Below, piece by piece: positions 46,223 to 54,403 of a stretch of DNA of 64,000 nt. The notes beneath the pieces are model-generated. The model was not told where the DNA came from. It worked only from the letters and a program-made list of their open reading frames with translations, and ran no database searches. Made by a program: the position numbers and the translations under genes. The DNA is from Anaerolineae bacterium. Lineage in GTDB: Bacteria > Chloroflexota > Anaerolineae > Anaerolineales > UBA4823. Where the stretch lies: NCBI GenBank assembly GCA_003327455.1, contig QOQU01000003.1, positions 419,874 to 483,873 on the forward strand, in the 5' to 3' direction. How positions within the stretch are numbered: position 1 is the first letter of the stretch; each line of letters starts with the position of its first letter.

Positions 46223-46846
46223 TCATTTTATCACGATTTCAGGCATGATGGCATCGGTTAAGTCTGCCCCCTCTAATTTTGCGTTTGTTAAATCAGCCCC
46301 ACGAAGATTTGCAGCAGTCAGGTCAGCTCCTCTTAGATCCGCTTCCCGCAGGGAGGCGTTTGATAGATCGGCTTCAAAAAAGTTAGCCTTTTGAAGGTTT
46401 GCCTGATTCAGGTTTGCACCTGAACAATTCGATTTACTCAAATCTGCGCGAGTTAATATAGCAGCATTCATATTTGCTTTTTGGAGGTTGGATTTTGATA
46501 AATTTGCCCGCGAGATATTAGCTTCTATCAGTAGAGCTTCTTCCAGTTCGCATTTGGTTAAATTTGCGCGGGTCAGGTTTGCTCGCGTTAGATTGGCGCC
46601 ATTGAGGATCGCCAGTGTCAGATTAGCTTCGAACAGATTGGCAAGGGTGAGATTCGCTTTCGTAAGGTTGCAGCCGATCAAGATGGCATAATTCAAGTCA
46701 GCTTTCGAGAGATTAGCCAGACTTAGATTACTATTCGTTAGATCTACAGAGATCAAAGTCAGGTCGGAAAAATCGACTTTAACCAACCATAGTGGTCGGG
46801 GACGGTTGAGCAAATCAAGGACCTGATAGTGTGTGAGTGTACTCAT
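46223..46846 (-). CDS. Pentapeptide-repeat protein
   Basis: 207 residues, nearly all in the A(D/N)LxX pattern (for example ANLTRANLTRANLTK), giving about 34 pentapeptides that should fold as one right-handed quadrilateral beta-helix. No signal peptide or membrane segment. AGGAGG lies upstream of the ATG at 46846. A short N-terminal helix precedes the repeats. Some pentapeptide proteins mimic DNA and protect gyrase (Qnr/MfpA), but nothing here shows that specificity. The central Gly loop typical of Qnr proteins is not evident. Function unknown. Confidence 0.9.
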   Translation of the reverse strand: MSTLTHYQVLDLLNRPRPLWLVKVDFSDLTLISVDLTNSNLSLANLSKADLNYAILIGCNLTKANLTLANLFEANLTLAILNGANLTRANLTRANLTKCELEEALLIEANISRANLSKSNLQKANMNAAILTRADLSKSNCSGANLNQANLQKANFFEADLSNASLREADLRGADLTAANLRGADLTNAKLEGADLTDAIMPEIVIK

Positions 46847-46903
46847 TGGATAGCCTCCTATGGATAGGGATGTAATTTCTTTGCTATAAACCTTGCAAAT
46901 TCT

Positions 46904-46931
46904 TTGATTTTAATGTAAATTATTTTATATA
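46904..46931 (+). promoter_or_regulatory. Candidate sigma-70-type promoter for the secreted repeat protein
   Basis: TTGATT at 46904-46909 and TATATA at 46926-46931 are 16 nt apart. A second TATAAT-like box lies at 46935-46940 without a matching -35. The region is very AT-rich and lies between two divergent genes. The leader before the ATG at 46991 would be about 50 nt and contains AAAGGAG. Confidence 0.35.
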
Positions 46932-46990
46932 CAATATAATATGCACTTAGATTTCAGTTTTGGCTTTTTTCGTGTGTAAAGGAGTAAATT

Positions 46991-47707
46991 ATGAAATCCA
47001 AACCTGTTCTGATCGCTATCATTGTTCTGATGGTAAGTATACTGTCTTTTTCCTGGACAGGAGGGGCAAATCCAGCGACAGCTCTGGCTTACTCGGGGTA
47101 CCCCTACTTTTATATAACCAGTGTCTCGCCCGATACCTCTGTGACTATTCGTGCATACAATTTCCCCGCCAATGACACCTTCAAGGTGATGATGAATAAA
47201 ATTGGCACAAAGGGTGTGAATGGAATAGTGGTTGATACCATTTCATCTGGTTCAGGAGGCTCATTTACAGCAACATTTTCAATTCCAAATGCTTTAAAAG
47301 GTCAGCGACAAATTGCCATTCGCTTGCAGAGCACAACAGGGTCTGGCTATTATGCTTATAACTGGTTCTATAACACAACGACGAAATACGGAACCGGTGG
47401 ACCGTACCCTTCGACCTATAAAGGATATCCTACAATTGCTGTAACGAAAGTGGTCAAAGACAAATACATCCTTTTGCAAATGTTAAATCTACCCAAAAAT
47501 GACCAGTTCAAAGTTTTGATGGGGAAATATGGGACAAAGGGAGTAAATGGTACCCAGGTTGCGACATTCTCGACCGGGAGTGGAGGAACGCAGAGCATCA
47601 AGGTCAAAATCCCTAAAAATCTCAAAGGGGTATCTGCAATTGCTGTTCGCATCCAATCCACTTCAGGTAGTGGTTATTTCGCTTATAACTGGTTCTACAA
47701 TCGCTAG
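46991..47707 (+). CDS. Secreted protein with two copies of an unrecognised domain
   Basis: 238 residues. Signal peptide 1-34 (LIAIIVLMVSILSF core). Two tandem copies at about 38-128 and 146-237 share the pattern DxFKVxMxKxGTKGVNG, GSGG, IPxxLKGxxxIAxRxQST and end with GSGYxAYNWFYN. The duplication is clear by eye; I know no named family with this signature. The domain is beta-rich, without Cys, and the repeated aromatic end suggests a folded Ig-like unit. AAAGGAG precedes the ATG, and a strong terminator follows the stop by 14 nt, so the gene is monocistronic and may be highly expressed. It could be a surface-layer or matrix protein; that is inference. Confidence 0.75.
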   Translation: MKSKPVLIAIIVLMVSILSFSWTGGANPATALAYSGYPYFYITSVSPDTSVTIRAYNFPANDTFKVMMNKIGTKGVNGIVVDTISSGSGGSFTATFSIPNALKGQRQIAIRLQSTTGSGYYAYNWFYNTTTKYGTGGPYPSTYKGYPTIAVTKVVKDKYILLQMLNLPKNDQFKVLMGKYGTKGVNGTQVATFSTGSGGTQSIKVKIPKNLKGVSAIAVRIQSTSGSGYFAYNWFYNR

Positions 47708-47720
47708 AAAATATTAACCA

Positions 47721-47757
47721 AAAAACATTCCAACCGTAAAAAGGTTGGAATGTTTTT
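47721..47757. terminator. Bidirectional rho-independent terminator
   Basis: Arms 47721-47735 (AAAAACATTCCAACC) and 47743-47757 are perfect 15-bp reverse complements with a 7-nt loop. The A-run on one side and T-run on the other let it act on both strands: for the secreted protein gene (plus) and for the hydrogenase operon ending at 47803 (minus). Confidence 0.9.
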
Positions 47758-47802
47758 ATTTCATAAACTGAGTTCAGTACGAGACGTTTATTTCAATTGT
47801 GA

Positions 47803-48369
47803 CTAGAATTCGCTGACCGGCGGACGAATCCGATTGATCATATGCACAATATCTTTTAACTCGCCGTCCGGAAGCATAAAGTAGTCTTCAAAGATACAAA
47901 CGGTTTCAAAGCCTAAGCGCTCGAGGGCTTTGATGTCGCTGGTCAGGTCGCGCACGATTTGTACTTCAAGCATGTAAAGGCTACGACGCTTGGCAATCTC
48001 GGTGATTGCCTGGACCAGTTTATTACCTAAGCCCCGGCCGCGAAAATCCTTTGCCAGAAAAATACGCAATTCTCCTCGATGCCTGGCAGTACCTGTATTG
48101 AAGTGGAGCGTTGCATCTCCGACGATCCGATCGTTTACAACGGCCACCATAGGGAAGATTCGATCATAATCTAATTGATCAATAAATGAAGAAACGACCT
48201 CCGGATCGTTAACGTTATGGCGCATGTATCGGCGATCTTCATAGGATACATTTAGAAAGAGATCAAGAAGCGCTTGTTTATCTTCTTTTACCAACGGTCG
48301 GATTAAGACTCGTGCGCCATCTTTGAGGGTGAAGACCATGCGATACAATAAATCTTCTTTTGTGACCAT
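47803..48369 (-). CDS. GNAT-family N-acetyltransferase
   Basis: 188 residues. DGARVLIRPLVKEDKQALLDLF is the first beta-alpha unit, and FLAKDFRGRGLGNKLVQAIT holds the acetyl-CoA pyrophosphate loop (RGRGLG). The C-terminal strand is LGFETVCIFEDYFMLPDG. This subtype resembles the acetyltransferase domain found fused or adjacent to cyclic-nucleotide-binding domains in protein-lysine acetylation systems. Here a cNMP-binding protein gene lies just upstream (57 nt) on the same strand, so the pair might form a two-gene version of such a regulator. AGGAGT precedes the ATG. Substrate unknown. Confidence 0.88.
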   Translation of the reverse strand: MVTKEDLLYRMVFTLKDGARVLIRPLVKEDKQALLDLFLNVSYEDRRYMRHNVNDPEVVSSFIDQLDYDRIFPMVAVVNDRIVGDATLHFNTGTARHRGELRIFLAKDFRGRGLGNKLVQAITEIAKRRSLYMLEVQIVRDLTSDIKALERLGFETVCIFEDYFMLPDGELKDIVHMINRIRPPVSEF

Positions 48370-48425
48370 TGATCCACTCCTTAACAGGTAACGTGCGCAA
48401 ACATTTCAAGAGATTGAGAAGTTTA

Positions 48426-48890
48426 TCAAGCCCAAGCTGCTGCTAATTGAATTCGGGTGTTATTTAATCGATCCAAGGCAGCTTTGACGATTTGCTTAAG
48501 TAGCACCTTTGCTAAGGTCGCGTCTTGCTCAACCAGTTGGCGAAGTTGCACGGCGTCCAATTTTATAGCTTTGCAATCCGTTTGAGCTTTGACAGAAGAG
48601 GTGTGCTGATAGGGCTCGATCAAAGCAGAAATCCCGAAGGGTTCGCCGCTCGTAATTTCACCAACGACAAAATGGCGGATGGTGTTGGTTTTATCGTCCT
48701 GAATTGTAAAGAAGATATCGGCGGTTCCTTCTGTAAGCAGATACAGAGCATCGGTTTCTGCACATTCTTCGACAAGTATTTGACCGGCCGGAAATTCGAC
48801 TTCTTCACCGATCATTGCCAGCGAGGCAAGTTGTTCATCGGTTAGATAAGCGAAGAATGGAAAACGACGTAATAATTCCGGAGAGATCAT
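48426..48890 (-). CDS. Cyclic-nucleotide-binding domain protein without HTH
   Basis: 154 residues from the ATG at 48890 with GGAGGA upstream, overlapping the maturation protease stop by 4 nt. One CRP/FNR-type cNMP-binding beta-barrel: LLRRFPFFAYLTDEQLASLA, FPAGQILVEECAETDALYLL, GEPFGISALIE and a C-terminal helix. The phosphate-binding cassette Gly-Glu is present, but the usual Arg is replaced (FGISALIEPYQHTS), so ligand binding is uncertain. No helix-turn-helix follows, so it is not a CRP-like DNA binder. It lies at the end of the hydrogenase operon and before a GNAT gene, suggesting an allosteric partner. Confidence 0.85.
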   Translation of the reverse strand: MISPELLRRFPFFAYLTDEQLASLAMIGEEVEFPAGQILVEECAETDALYLLTEGTADIFFTIQDDKTNTIRHFVVGEITSGEPFGISALIEPYQHTSSVKAQTDCKAIKLDAVQLRQLVEQDATLAKVLLKQIVKAALDRLNNTRIQLAAAWA

Positions 48891-49396
48891 CTTTTTTCCT
48901 CCAATTGTGAAAGATATTCCCACACAGCCTGACAAGCTTGCGGAATAGCTTGTTCGACCGGTAGGGAGAGTTGTTCGGAAAATTCATAAACCTTTTCGGC
49001 TTCTATTGCTATGATCCAAATTATATTGGGCAATTGTGCTCCCATCAGTTTACCAGCCTCGAGGGCGTTTTGTAAACTTGTGTCATGAGGGGAGGTGGTG
49101 TGGCCGGCGGAATAATTTGGAAGTTCTTCGATATTCAATCGATAAACACTGCCGATTGGCTGGTTCCCAGTCTGGATGGCGTCTATGAGAATTACGGCGT
49201 CTGTATCCATCATTTGTTCCATTAAGGACAAGCCACCCAGACTGAACTTTTGAATGTCAATCCAGAGATGCGGGTACAGATGTTGTTTTGCCTCGATCTC
49301 CTTTTCAATTTGCTCAGCTACCCTCCAACCAACACCATCATCTCCCAGAATTGGATTCCCAAGCCCAATGATGCGCGTGCGAAGCCGTTTTTCCAT
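48887..49396 (-). CDS. [NiFe]-hydrogenase maturation endopeptidase
   Basis: 169 residues. IIGLGNPILGDDGVGWRVAE (nickel-sensing Asp/Glu), ILIDAIQTGNQPIGSVYRL and the TSPHDTSLQNALE motif are those of HyaD/HycI/HupD-family peptidases. These cut the C-terminal extension of the large subunit after nickel insertion. The substrate is the MvhA-like protein just upstream, whose C-terminus still carries the extension. A 12-bp hairpin lies between the two genes. The ATG at 49396 lacks a clear Shine-Dalgarno sequence. Confidence 0.92.
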   Translation of the reverse strand: MEKRLRTRIIGLGNPILGDDGVGWRVAEQIEKEIEAKQHLYPHLWIDIQKFSLGGLSLMEQMMDTDAVILIDAIQTGNQPIGSVYRLNIEELPNYSAGHTTSPHDTSLQNALEAGKLMGAQLPNIIWIIAIEAEKVYEFSEQLSLPVEQAIPQACQAVWEYLSQLEEKR

Positions 49397-49407
49397 CGTT
49401 GCATAGA

Positions 49408-49435
49408 GGTGGAGGATAGAAGGCTATCCTCCACC
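49408..49435 (-). promoter_or_regulatory. Perfect 12-bp hairpin between hydrogenase large subunit and its maturation protease
   Basis: Arms 49408-49419 and 49424-49435 (GGTGGAGGATAG and its complement) with a 4-nt loop. There is no T-run on the minus-strand side, so it is not a simple terminator. In the transcript it would sit 10 nt after the mvhA stop and 11 nt before the protease start, suited for mRNA stabilisation or partial attenuation. Confidence 0.55.
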
Positions 49436-49445
49436 AGTTAAAACC

Positions 49446-50909
49446 TTATAGGTTCTGTTTTAATTCGCGAATGGGTTCTCCGTTGGCGTCGCGGATAATC
49501 ACCTCAAGGGGCATTTTACCCGGCAACGTGTGGGTGGCGCAGCCAAAGCAGGGATCATACGCCCGAAATGCCATTTCAACCATGTTGAGCAGGGCTTCAT
49601 TTACATTTCCACCTTTGATCAAATTGCGTGCGGCTTTATTGGTGGACATTTGGATGGCGGCGTAGTTGTTTGTCGTCCCGACAATCAGGTTGACCCGGGT
49701 TGCAATTCCACGCTCATCTGTCCAATAGTGATGGGTTAGTGTGCCACGCGGTGCTTCGACGATACCAACTCCTTCGGTTGGTTTTTCGGTTGGGATGGTG
49801 CGGAAATTGTCGCTGGTGATCTCTGGATCCGTGGCTAACTCTACCCACCGTTCCGCTGCGTAAAGTAATTCGATCAGACGTGCCCAGTGGGTTGCCAGTC
49901 GTTGATGTACCGGCTTACCGCCGAGTGTCTTGTAGAACTTCTCGTACTCTTCTTGAGCGCGAGGTGTTGCCATCCCGTCCGCGGCGTTGAGCCGTGAGAG
50001 CGGCGTTGCAATATAAACCCCTGAATCTTTGCCATCAACGAAGCCCTTCCAGCCCACTTTCTTGAGGTAGGGGAACTTCAGGTACGTCCATGGCTCGACA
50101 TGTTCAGCAATCCATTCGGTGTATTCGTTGGGAGCATATTTTCCGATCCTGTTGCCTTCGGGATCAACAACGCTTACCTTCCCATCGTAGAAGTTGACTT
50201 TGTTGTTCTCATCGACCAGACCGATGTAGTAGGTTCGGTGTGTGTAGATGTCTCCCAAAATCAAATCGAGATAGGTGGAATTCTTCAAGACAATATCCTC
50301 GAAGAGTTTTAAGGAGAAGAGGGCAAAATCTACAGCCCAACGACCCATCTCTTCGATTTGTTGGCGTTGTTCTTCGTTAATTCCTTTGGTCAAACCACCT
50401 GGAATCGAGGTGCAGGGATGAACTTTTCGACCGCCGATCATTTCGACGACTGTATGTCCATATTTGCGTGCTTGAATGACCTTTCCACCAATCTCTAAAC
50501 CAACTTTGTGAATGACACCCAGGATGTTCCTTTCTGCTACGGGAGCGTCGGGCCCCATAACAAAGTCTGGTCCAGCTAGTGCGTAAAAGTGGGTCGTATG
50601 ATCGGTGACATAGAAAGCACTATAAAGCAATTCGCGCAGCATTTTCGCCGTTCGGGGAGGGTCCACATGATAAACCGCATCGACTGCTTTTGCGCCTGCC
50701 ATGTGGTGTGCTTCCGGGCAGACGCCGCAGATGCGGTTTGTCAGGATCGGGATTTCTTCCACCTGCCTGCCAACGCAAAACCGTTCAAAGCCGCGCAGCT
50801 CTGGGATTTGGAAGTACGAGTTGGCGACATTGCCTTGTTCATCAAGGAAAATTTCGATTTTGCCATGTCCTTCCAGGCGGGTAATTGGATCGATTGTTAT
50901 TCGTTGCAT
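49446..50909 (-). CDS. mvhA: [NiFe]-hydrogenase large subunit (MvhA type)
   Basis: 487 residues from the ATG at 50909, chosen because AGGAGG precedes it and the protein begins MQRITIDPITRLEGHGKIEI as expected. The nickel-binding cysteines are in RICGVCPEAHH (Cys61, Cys64) and DPCFGCATH (Cys454, Cys457, with His460). A C-terminal extension of 27 residues after His460 is removed by the maturation protease encoded downstream. Group 3c-like hydrogenase that oxidises H2 and passes electrons through MvhG and MvhD to HdrA. Cytoplasmic; no Tat signal on the small subunit. It is in the order mvhD-mvhG-mvhA, as in methanogens and some bacteria. Confidence 0.93.
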   Translation of the reverse strand: MQRITIDPITRLEGHGKIEIFLDEQGNVANSYFQIPELRGFERFCVGRQVEEIPILTNRICGVCPEAHHMAGAKAVDAVYHVDPPRTAKMLRELLYSAFYVTDHTTHFYALAGPDFVMGPDAPVAERNILGVIHKVGLEIGGKVIQARKYGHTVVEMIGGRKVHPCTSIPGGLTKGINEEQRQQIEEMGRWAVDFALFSLKLFEDIVLKNSTYLDLILGDIYTHRTYYIGLVDENNKVNFYDGKVSVVDPEGNRIGKYAPNEYTEWIAEHVEPWTYLKFPYLKKVGWKGFVDGKDSGVYIATPLSRLNAADGMATPRAQEEYEKFYKTLGGKPVHQRLATHWARLIELLYAAERWVELATDPEITSDNFRTIPTEKPTEGVGIVEAPRGTLTHHYWTDERGIATRVNLIVGTTNNYAAIQMSTNKAARNLIKGGNVNEALLNMVEMAFRAYDPCFGCATHTLPGKMPLEVIIRDANGEPIRELKQNL

Positions 50910-50919
50910 GTGTACCTCC

Positions 50920-51909
50920 TTATTTTGCCCAGGCAGCTTTACTGGCTCGGAGTAGGGAGCCACCCAAATTGAAACGATAAAACATACCAGCCGGGTCTGG
51001 GATGCCATCAATGATGCGCTCAATTTCTTCGGGGTCGTTGCTATCAATAACTGAGGCGACAGCTGTCAGCAATCTTGCGCCGTAATCTATTACTCCTTCC
51101 GCTGGCCCGTAGCAGCCGATGCAAGGCGAACCAGCTTTGGGGCATAAAGCGCCACAACCATTGCGGGTTGCCGGTCCGCTGCAAATCACCCCTTGCTCCA
51201 GGATGCAGATATCGGGATCAAGCATTACGTCCTGAATGCGTTTGAACTCGCGAATTTTCTTGACATCCCGCTTGCGTGGACAATCATCGCAGACTGTAGA
51301 TCCACCTGCCCCAATGACTGTGCCTTTTGGAGGCAGGGCAGCCTTTCCTTGCAGGACATCGATGACGAGATCAATCACCGCTGCAATCTGGTGGGATTCA
51401 GGTGGGCAACCCGGCATGTAATAATCAACATCCACAACCTGGTCTAGTGTGCGTACAATTGGATATAGTTTGGGGATGTAAATTTCACCTTCAGGAGCTT
51501 TATAGACGGGTTGGGGATGGATATTCTGCGGATTGTCGGTTGAGATCGTTGAGTAATATGTCTCAACAACCTCTTCAATGGGTGTTAGGTTTGCTAAAGC
51601 TGGCATACAACCTTCGGTTGCACAGGAACCAAAAGCGACCAGGATTTGAGATTTCTTGCGCAGCAATTTGGCAATATGTTCGTTCTCATCGTTGCGAATG
51701 GCTCCATTGAACAAAGTCAGCAGGATCGAGCCATCTTCCATCGCTTCGACATCTTTGTATTTTGTGTCCATGGCAACCGGCCAGAAGACCACTTCAAAGT
51801 TCGCATCCACATCCAGGATCTTTTCATGAATATTCAGTACAGCGATTTCGCAGCCGCCACATGAGGCTGCCCAGTACATGGCGAATTTTGGTTTACCGTT
51901 TGAGGTCAT
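50920..51909 (-). CDS. mvhG: [NiFe]-hydrogenase small subunit (MvhG type)
   Basis: 329 residues. The proximal-cluster cysteines lie in AASCGGCEIAV, FGSCATEGCMP and YMPGCPPES, and further cluster ligands in CDDCPRKR, then CSGPATRNGCGALCPKAGSPCIGCYG. No Tat signal peptide, so the enzyme stays in the cytoplasm. Starts inside the stop of mvhD (4-nt overlap) and ends 10 nt before mvhA. It carries electrons from the NiFe site to MvhD/HdrA. Confidence 0.92.
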   Translation of the reverse strand: MTSNGKPKFAMYWAASCGGCEIAVLNIHEKILDVDANFEVVFWPVAMDTKYKDVEAMEDGSILLTLFNGAIRNDENEHIAKLLRKKSQILVAFGSCATEGCMPALANLTPIEEVVETYYSTISTDNPQNIHPQPVYKAPEGEIYIPKLYPIVRTLDQVVDVDYYMPGCPPESHQIAAVIDLVIDVLQGKAALPPKGTVIGAGGSTVCDDCPRKRDVKKIREFKRIQDVMLDPDICILEQGVICSGPATRNGCGALCPKAGSPCIGCYGPAEGVIDYGARLLTAVASVIDSNDPEEIERIIDGIPDPAGMFYRFNLGGSLLRASKAAWAK

Positions 51910-52373
51910 GCTGCCACCTCCGCAGGTTCATGGATGATTTGTTCAGCTTCCAGGGCGGCTGTTGGATTCCAATTGAGTGGACCCAAGGCGCGCACTTCTT
52001 CAGTGAATTTTGTCACCTCATCTGCAAAGATTTGCCCTTCTGCCGCACTTGCCCAGAGCAGTTTTAATCTACCTGGCTCAATCCCCATTTGGGCCAACAA
52101 TCTTCTGAGCAGGTAAAAGCGACGCATTGCTTTGTAATTCTGCTCGATGTAATGGCAGTCTCCTGGATGGCAACCAGACACCAAGACACCATCGGCGCCA
52201 CCAGCAAACGCTTTGATGATAAAAGTCGGGTCGAGTCTGCCAGAGCACATTAAGCGAATCAAACGGATATTGGGGGCATACTTGATCCGCCCCATGCCGG
52301 CCATATCCGCAGCGCGATAACTGCACCAGTTGCAGGTAAAACCGATGATCACGGGTTCAAATTGTTCACTCAT
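51906..52373 (-). CDS. mvhD: MvhD-type [2Fe-2S] electron-transfer subunit
   Basis: 155 residues. Cysteine motifs FTCNWCSYRAAD, MCSGRLDP and SGCHPGDCHY are those of the MvhD/HdrA-docking family. In methanogens MvhD links the hydrogenase to HdrA. The gene sits between hdrA and mvhG, supporting that bridging role. A C-terminal stretch of ~45 residues is less conserved-looking. Cytoplasmic; translationally coupled to mvhG. Confidence 0.92.
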   Translation of the reverse strand: MSEQFEPVIIGFTCNWCSYRAADMAGMGRIKYAPNIRLIRLMCSGRLDPTFIIKAFAGGADGVLVSGCHPGDCHYIEQNYKAMRRFYLLRRLLAQMGIEPGRLKLLWASAAEGQIFADEVTKFTEEVRALGPLNWNPTAALEAEQIIHEPAEVAA

Positions 52374-52390
52374 TCCGATCCTCCTCCGAT

Positions 52391-54400
52391 TTATGCGGGT
52401 GTCAGGTCGATGGCTTTGACATTATTCAGTAACAAGCCATCTAATTGGGCCAGGATAGCCTGATCGCTAAATACCGTTCCAGAAATTGCACCCGCCGGAC
52501 AAGCAGCTACGCAGGTGCCACAACCTTGACAAAGGGCTGGATTGACCTCTGACACCATCCGATCTTCGATGAAGCTGATTGCGTTGAACGGACACATATT
52601 ATTACAGATTCGACAACCAGAGCATTTGTCTTGATCGATCGAAGCTCGAATTGGCTCCATGGTGATTTCTTTTTGTTGAATTTTACCCACCACACGAGCT
52701 GCCGCGGCGGCACCTTGAGCAACGCTGGCGGGAATATCTTTCGGACCTTGGGCGCAACCCGCAATGTAAATCCCTTCCGTCATGGTTGCCACTGGATCGA
52801 GCTTGGGATGGCGCTCAATGAGCCAGCCTTCCTCGCTGCATGAGATGCCAAATAGCCTCGCCACTTCTTTGAAATCATGCCGGGGTTCAAGGGCAGCAGA
52901 AAGGATGACCATGTCTACTGGCACCCGCATTTGTTTACCAATGAGCGTATTCTCAGCTTGAACGATCAGTTTGCCTTCCTCACCAGGATAACGGGCTGCA
53001 TCGGTGATCTCAGCTACTTTACCACGGATAAAGTGAGTTCCTTCTTCTAGTAACCGTTGGTAAAACTCTTCATATCCCTTGGCGGGAGTACGCATATCGA
53101 TATAAAAGTTGTACACTTCTGCGCCTGTGCGTTCATGCACCAGGTGGGCGAACTTCAGGCTCTGCATACAACAGATTGCTGAGCAGTACGGGTTATAGTT
53201 TTTATCGCGGCTGCCGACGCAGTGAATGATCGCCACAGATTTCGGCACGGTCACCCCATCCCGTAAGACAATTTTTCCACCTGTGGGTCCAGCCGCATTC
53301 GAAAGGCGCTCGAATTCAAGGCTGGTAAAGACGTTCGCAAGGCGTCCATAGCCATATTGAGGGATACGGCGAGCATCGAATAGATCCCAACCGGTTGCGA
53401 GGATAATTTGTCCTACGTCAAAGGTGAAGTATTCGTCTTCCTGGTTGAAATCAATTGCGCCGGTTGGGCAGAATTTTTCACAGGCTTTGCAGGTGCCCTT
53501 CAGGAAGTAAGTGCAATTTTCGCGATCGATCACTGGATACTTTGGTACAGCCTGTGGGAAAGGCGTGTAAACAGCTTTACGATACCCTAAGCCGGCTTCA
53601 AAGACGGGGTCTATGACTTTCTTTGGACATTTTTCCTGGCAGATGCCACAACCGGTGCAAAGGTCAGTGTTGACGGAGCGAGCTTTTTGCTTGATGGTTA
53701 CCTGGAAGTTGCCGACATAACCACTGACGTTGGCGACTTCGGCGTAACTGAATAGCTTCACGTTTGGATGGGAGCCAACTTCTACCATACGTGGCGTGAG
53801 GATACAGGCCGAACAGTCCAGAGTAGGGAAGGTTTTGTCGAACTGCGCCATATGACCACCGATCGATGGCTCTCGTTCGACCATAATTACTGGATAACCT
53901 GCATTGGCAACTTCAAGGGCAGCCTGGATACCGGCAATACCCCCACCGACTACCAGGGTTACCGGGTTTATCGGAACGCGTAAAGGCTCTAGAGGTTCAT
54001 CCCAAATGACTTTTTCGACCCCACCTGAGACGATAGCCTTGGCTTTCTCGGTACCAACTGCTTTATCTGGGTGAATCCAGGAGCATTGCTCGCGTATCGA
54101 AACCAACTCACAAAGATAAGGATTCAGACCACCTTCTTTGCAGGCGTTGCGGAAAGTCTGCTCGTGAAGATGGGGGGAACACGCCGCAACAACCACACGC
54201 GTAAGCCCCTGCTCTTTGATGTCTTTCTGGATAAGCTCCTGCCCTAGGCTGGAGCACATAAATTTATAGTCACGCGAAACGACCACGCCGCGGTCTTTGA
54301 GGGCTTCACCTGCCCAGCGAGAGACCTCTGCAACATCTACCGTTCCAGCGATATTGCTACCACAGTGGCAAATATAAACTCCGATTCGTTCTTTTTCCAT
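52391..54400 (-). CDS. hdrA: Heterodisulfide reductase subunit A (flavin-bifurcating)
   Basis: 669 residues. FAD-binding Rossmann motif VVGGGIAGIQAALEVANAG near 150-170, HdrA-specific LDCSACILTPRMVEVG, and ferredoxin-type clusters CTGCGICQEKCPKKV, CKACEKFCPTGAI, CSGCRICNNMCPFNAI and CQGCGTCVAACPAGAI. HdrA holds the bifurcating flavin that splits electron pairs from MvhD between HdrBC and ferredoxin. In non-methanogens the high-potential substrate of HdrBC is usually unknown. Starts 4 nt after the hdrB stop. The cluster set is complete. Confidence 0.93.
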   Translation of the reverse strand: MEKERIGVYICHCGSNIAGTVDVAEVSRWAGEALKDRGVVVSRDYKFMCSSLGQELIQKDIKEQGLTRVVVAACSPHLHEQTFRNACKEGGLNPYLCELVSIREQCSWIHPDKAVGTEKAKAIVSGGVEKVIWDEPLEPLRVPINPVTLVVGGGIAGIQAALEVANAGYPVIMVEREPSIGGHMAQFDKTFPTLDCSACILTPRMVEVGSHPNVKLFSYAEVANVSGYVGNFQVTIKQKARSVNTDLCTGCGICQEKCPKKVIDPVFEAGLGYRKAVYTPFPQAVPKYPVIDRENCTYFLKGTCKACEKFCPTGAIDFNQEDEYFTFDVGQIILATGWDLFDARRIPQYGYGRLANVFTSLEFERLSNAAGPTGGKIVLRDGVTVPKSVAIIHCVGSRDKNYNPYCSAICCMQSLKFAHLVHERTGAEVYNFYIDMRTPAKGYEEFYQRLLEEGTHFIRGKVAEITDAARYPGEEGKLIVQAENTLIGKQMRVPVDMVILSAALEPRHDFKEVARLFGISCSEEGWLIERHPKLDPVATMTEGIYIAGCAQGPKDIPASVAQGAAAAARVVGKIQQKEITMEPIRASIDQDKCSGCRICNNMCPFNAISFIEDRMVSEVNPALCQGCGTCVAACPAGAISGTVFSDQAILAQLDGLLLNNVKAIDLTPA

Positions 54401-54403
54401 GGC

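Noticed and set aside
46223..46846. CRISPR-like or tandem DNA repeat
   Set aside because: The 15-nt periodicity comes from pentapeptide codons and varies in sequence; it is a protein repeat.
48426..48890. CRP/FNR-type transcription factor
   Set aside because: Only the cNMP-binding barrel is present; the protein ends before any helix-turn-helix.
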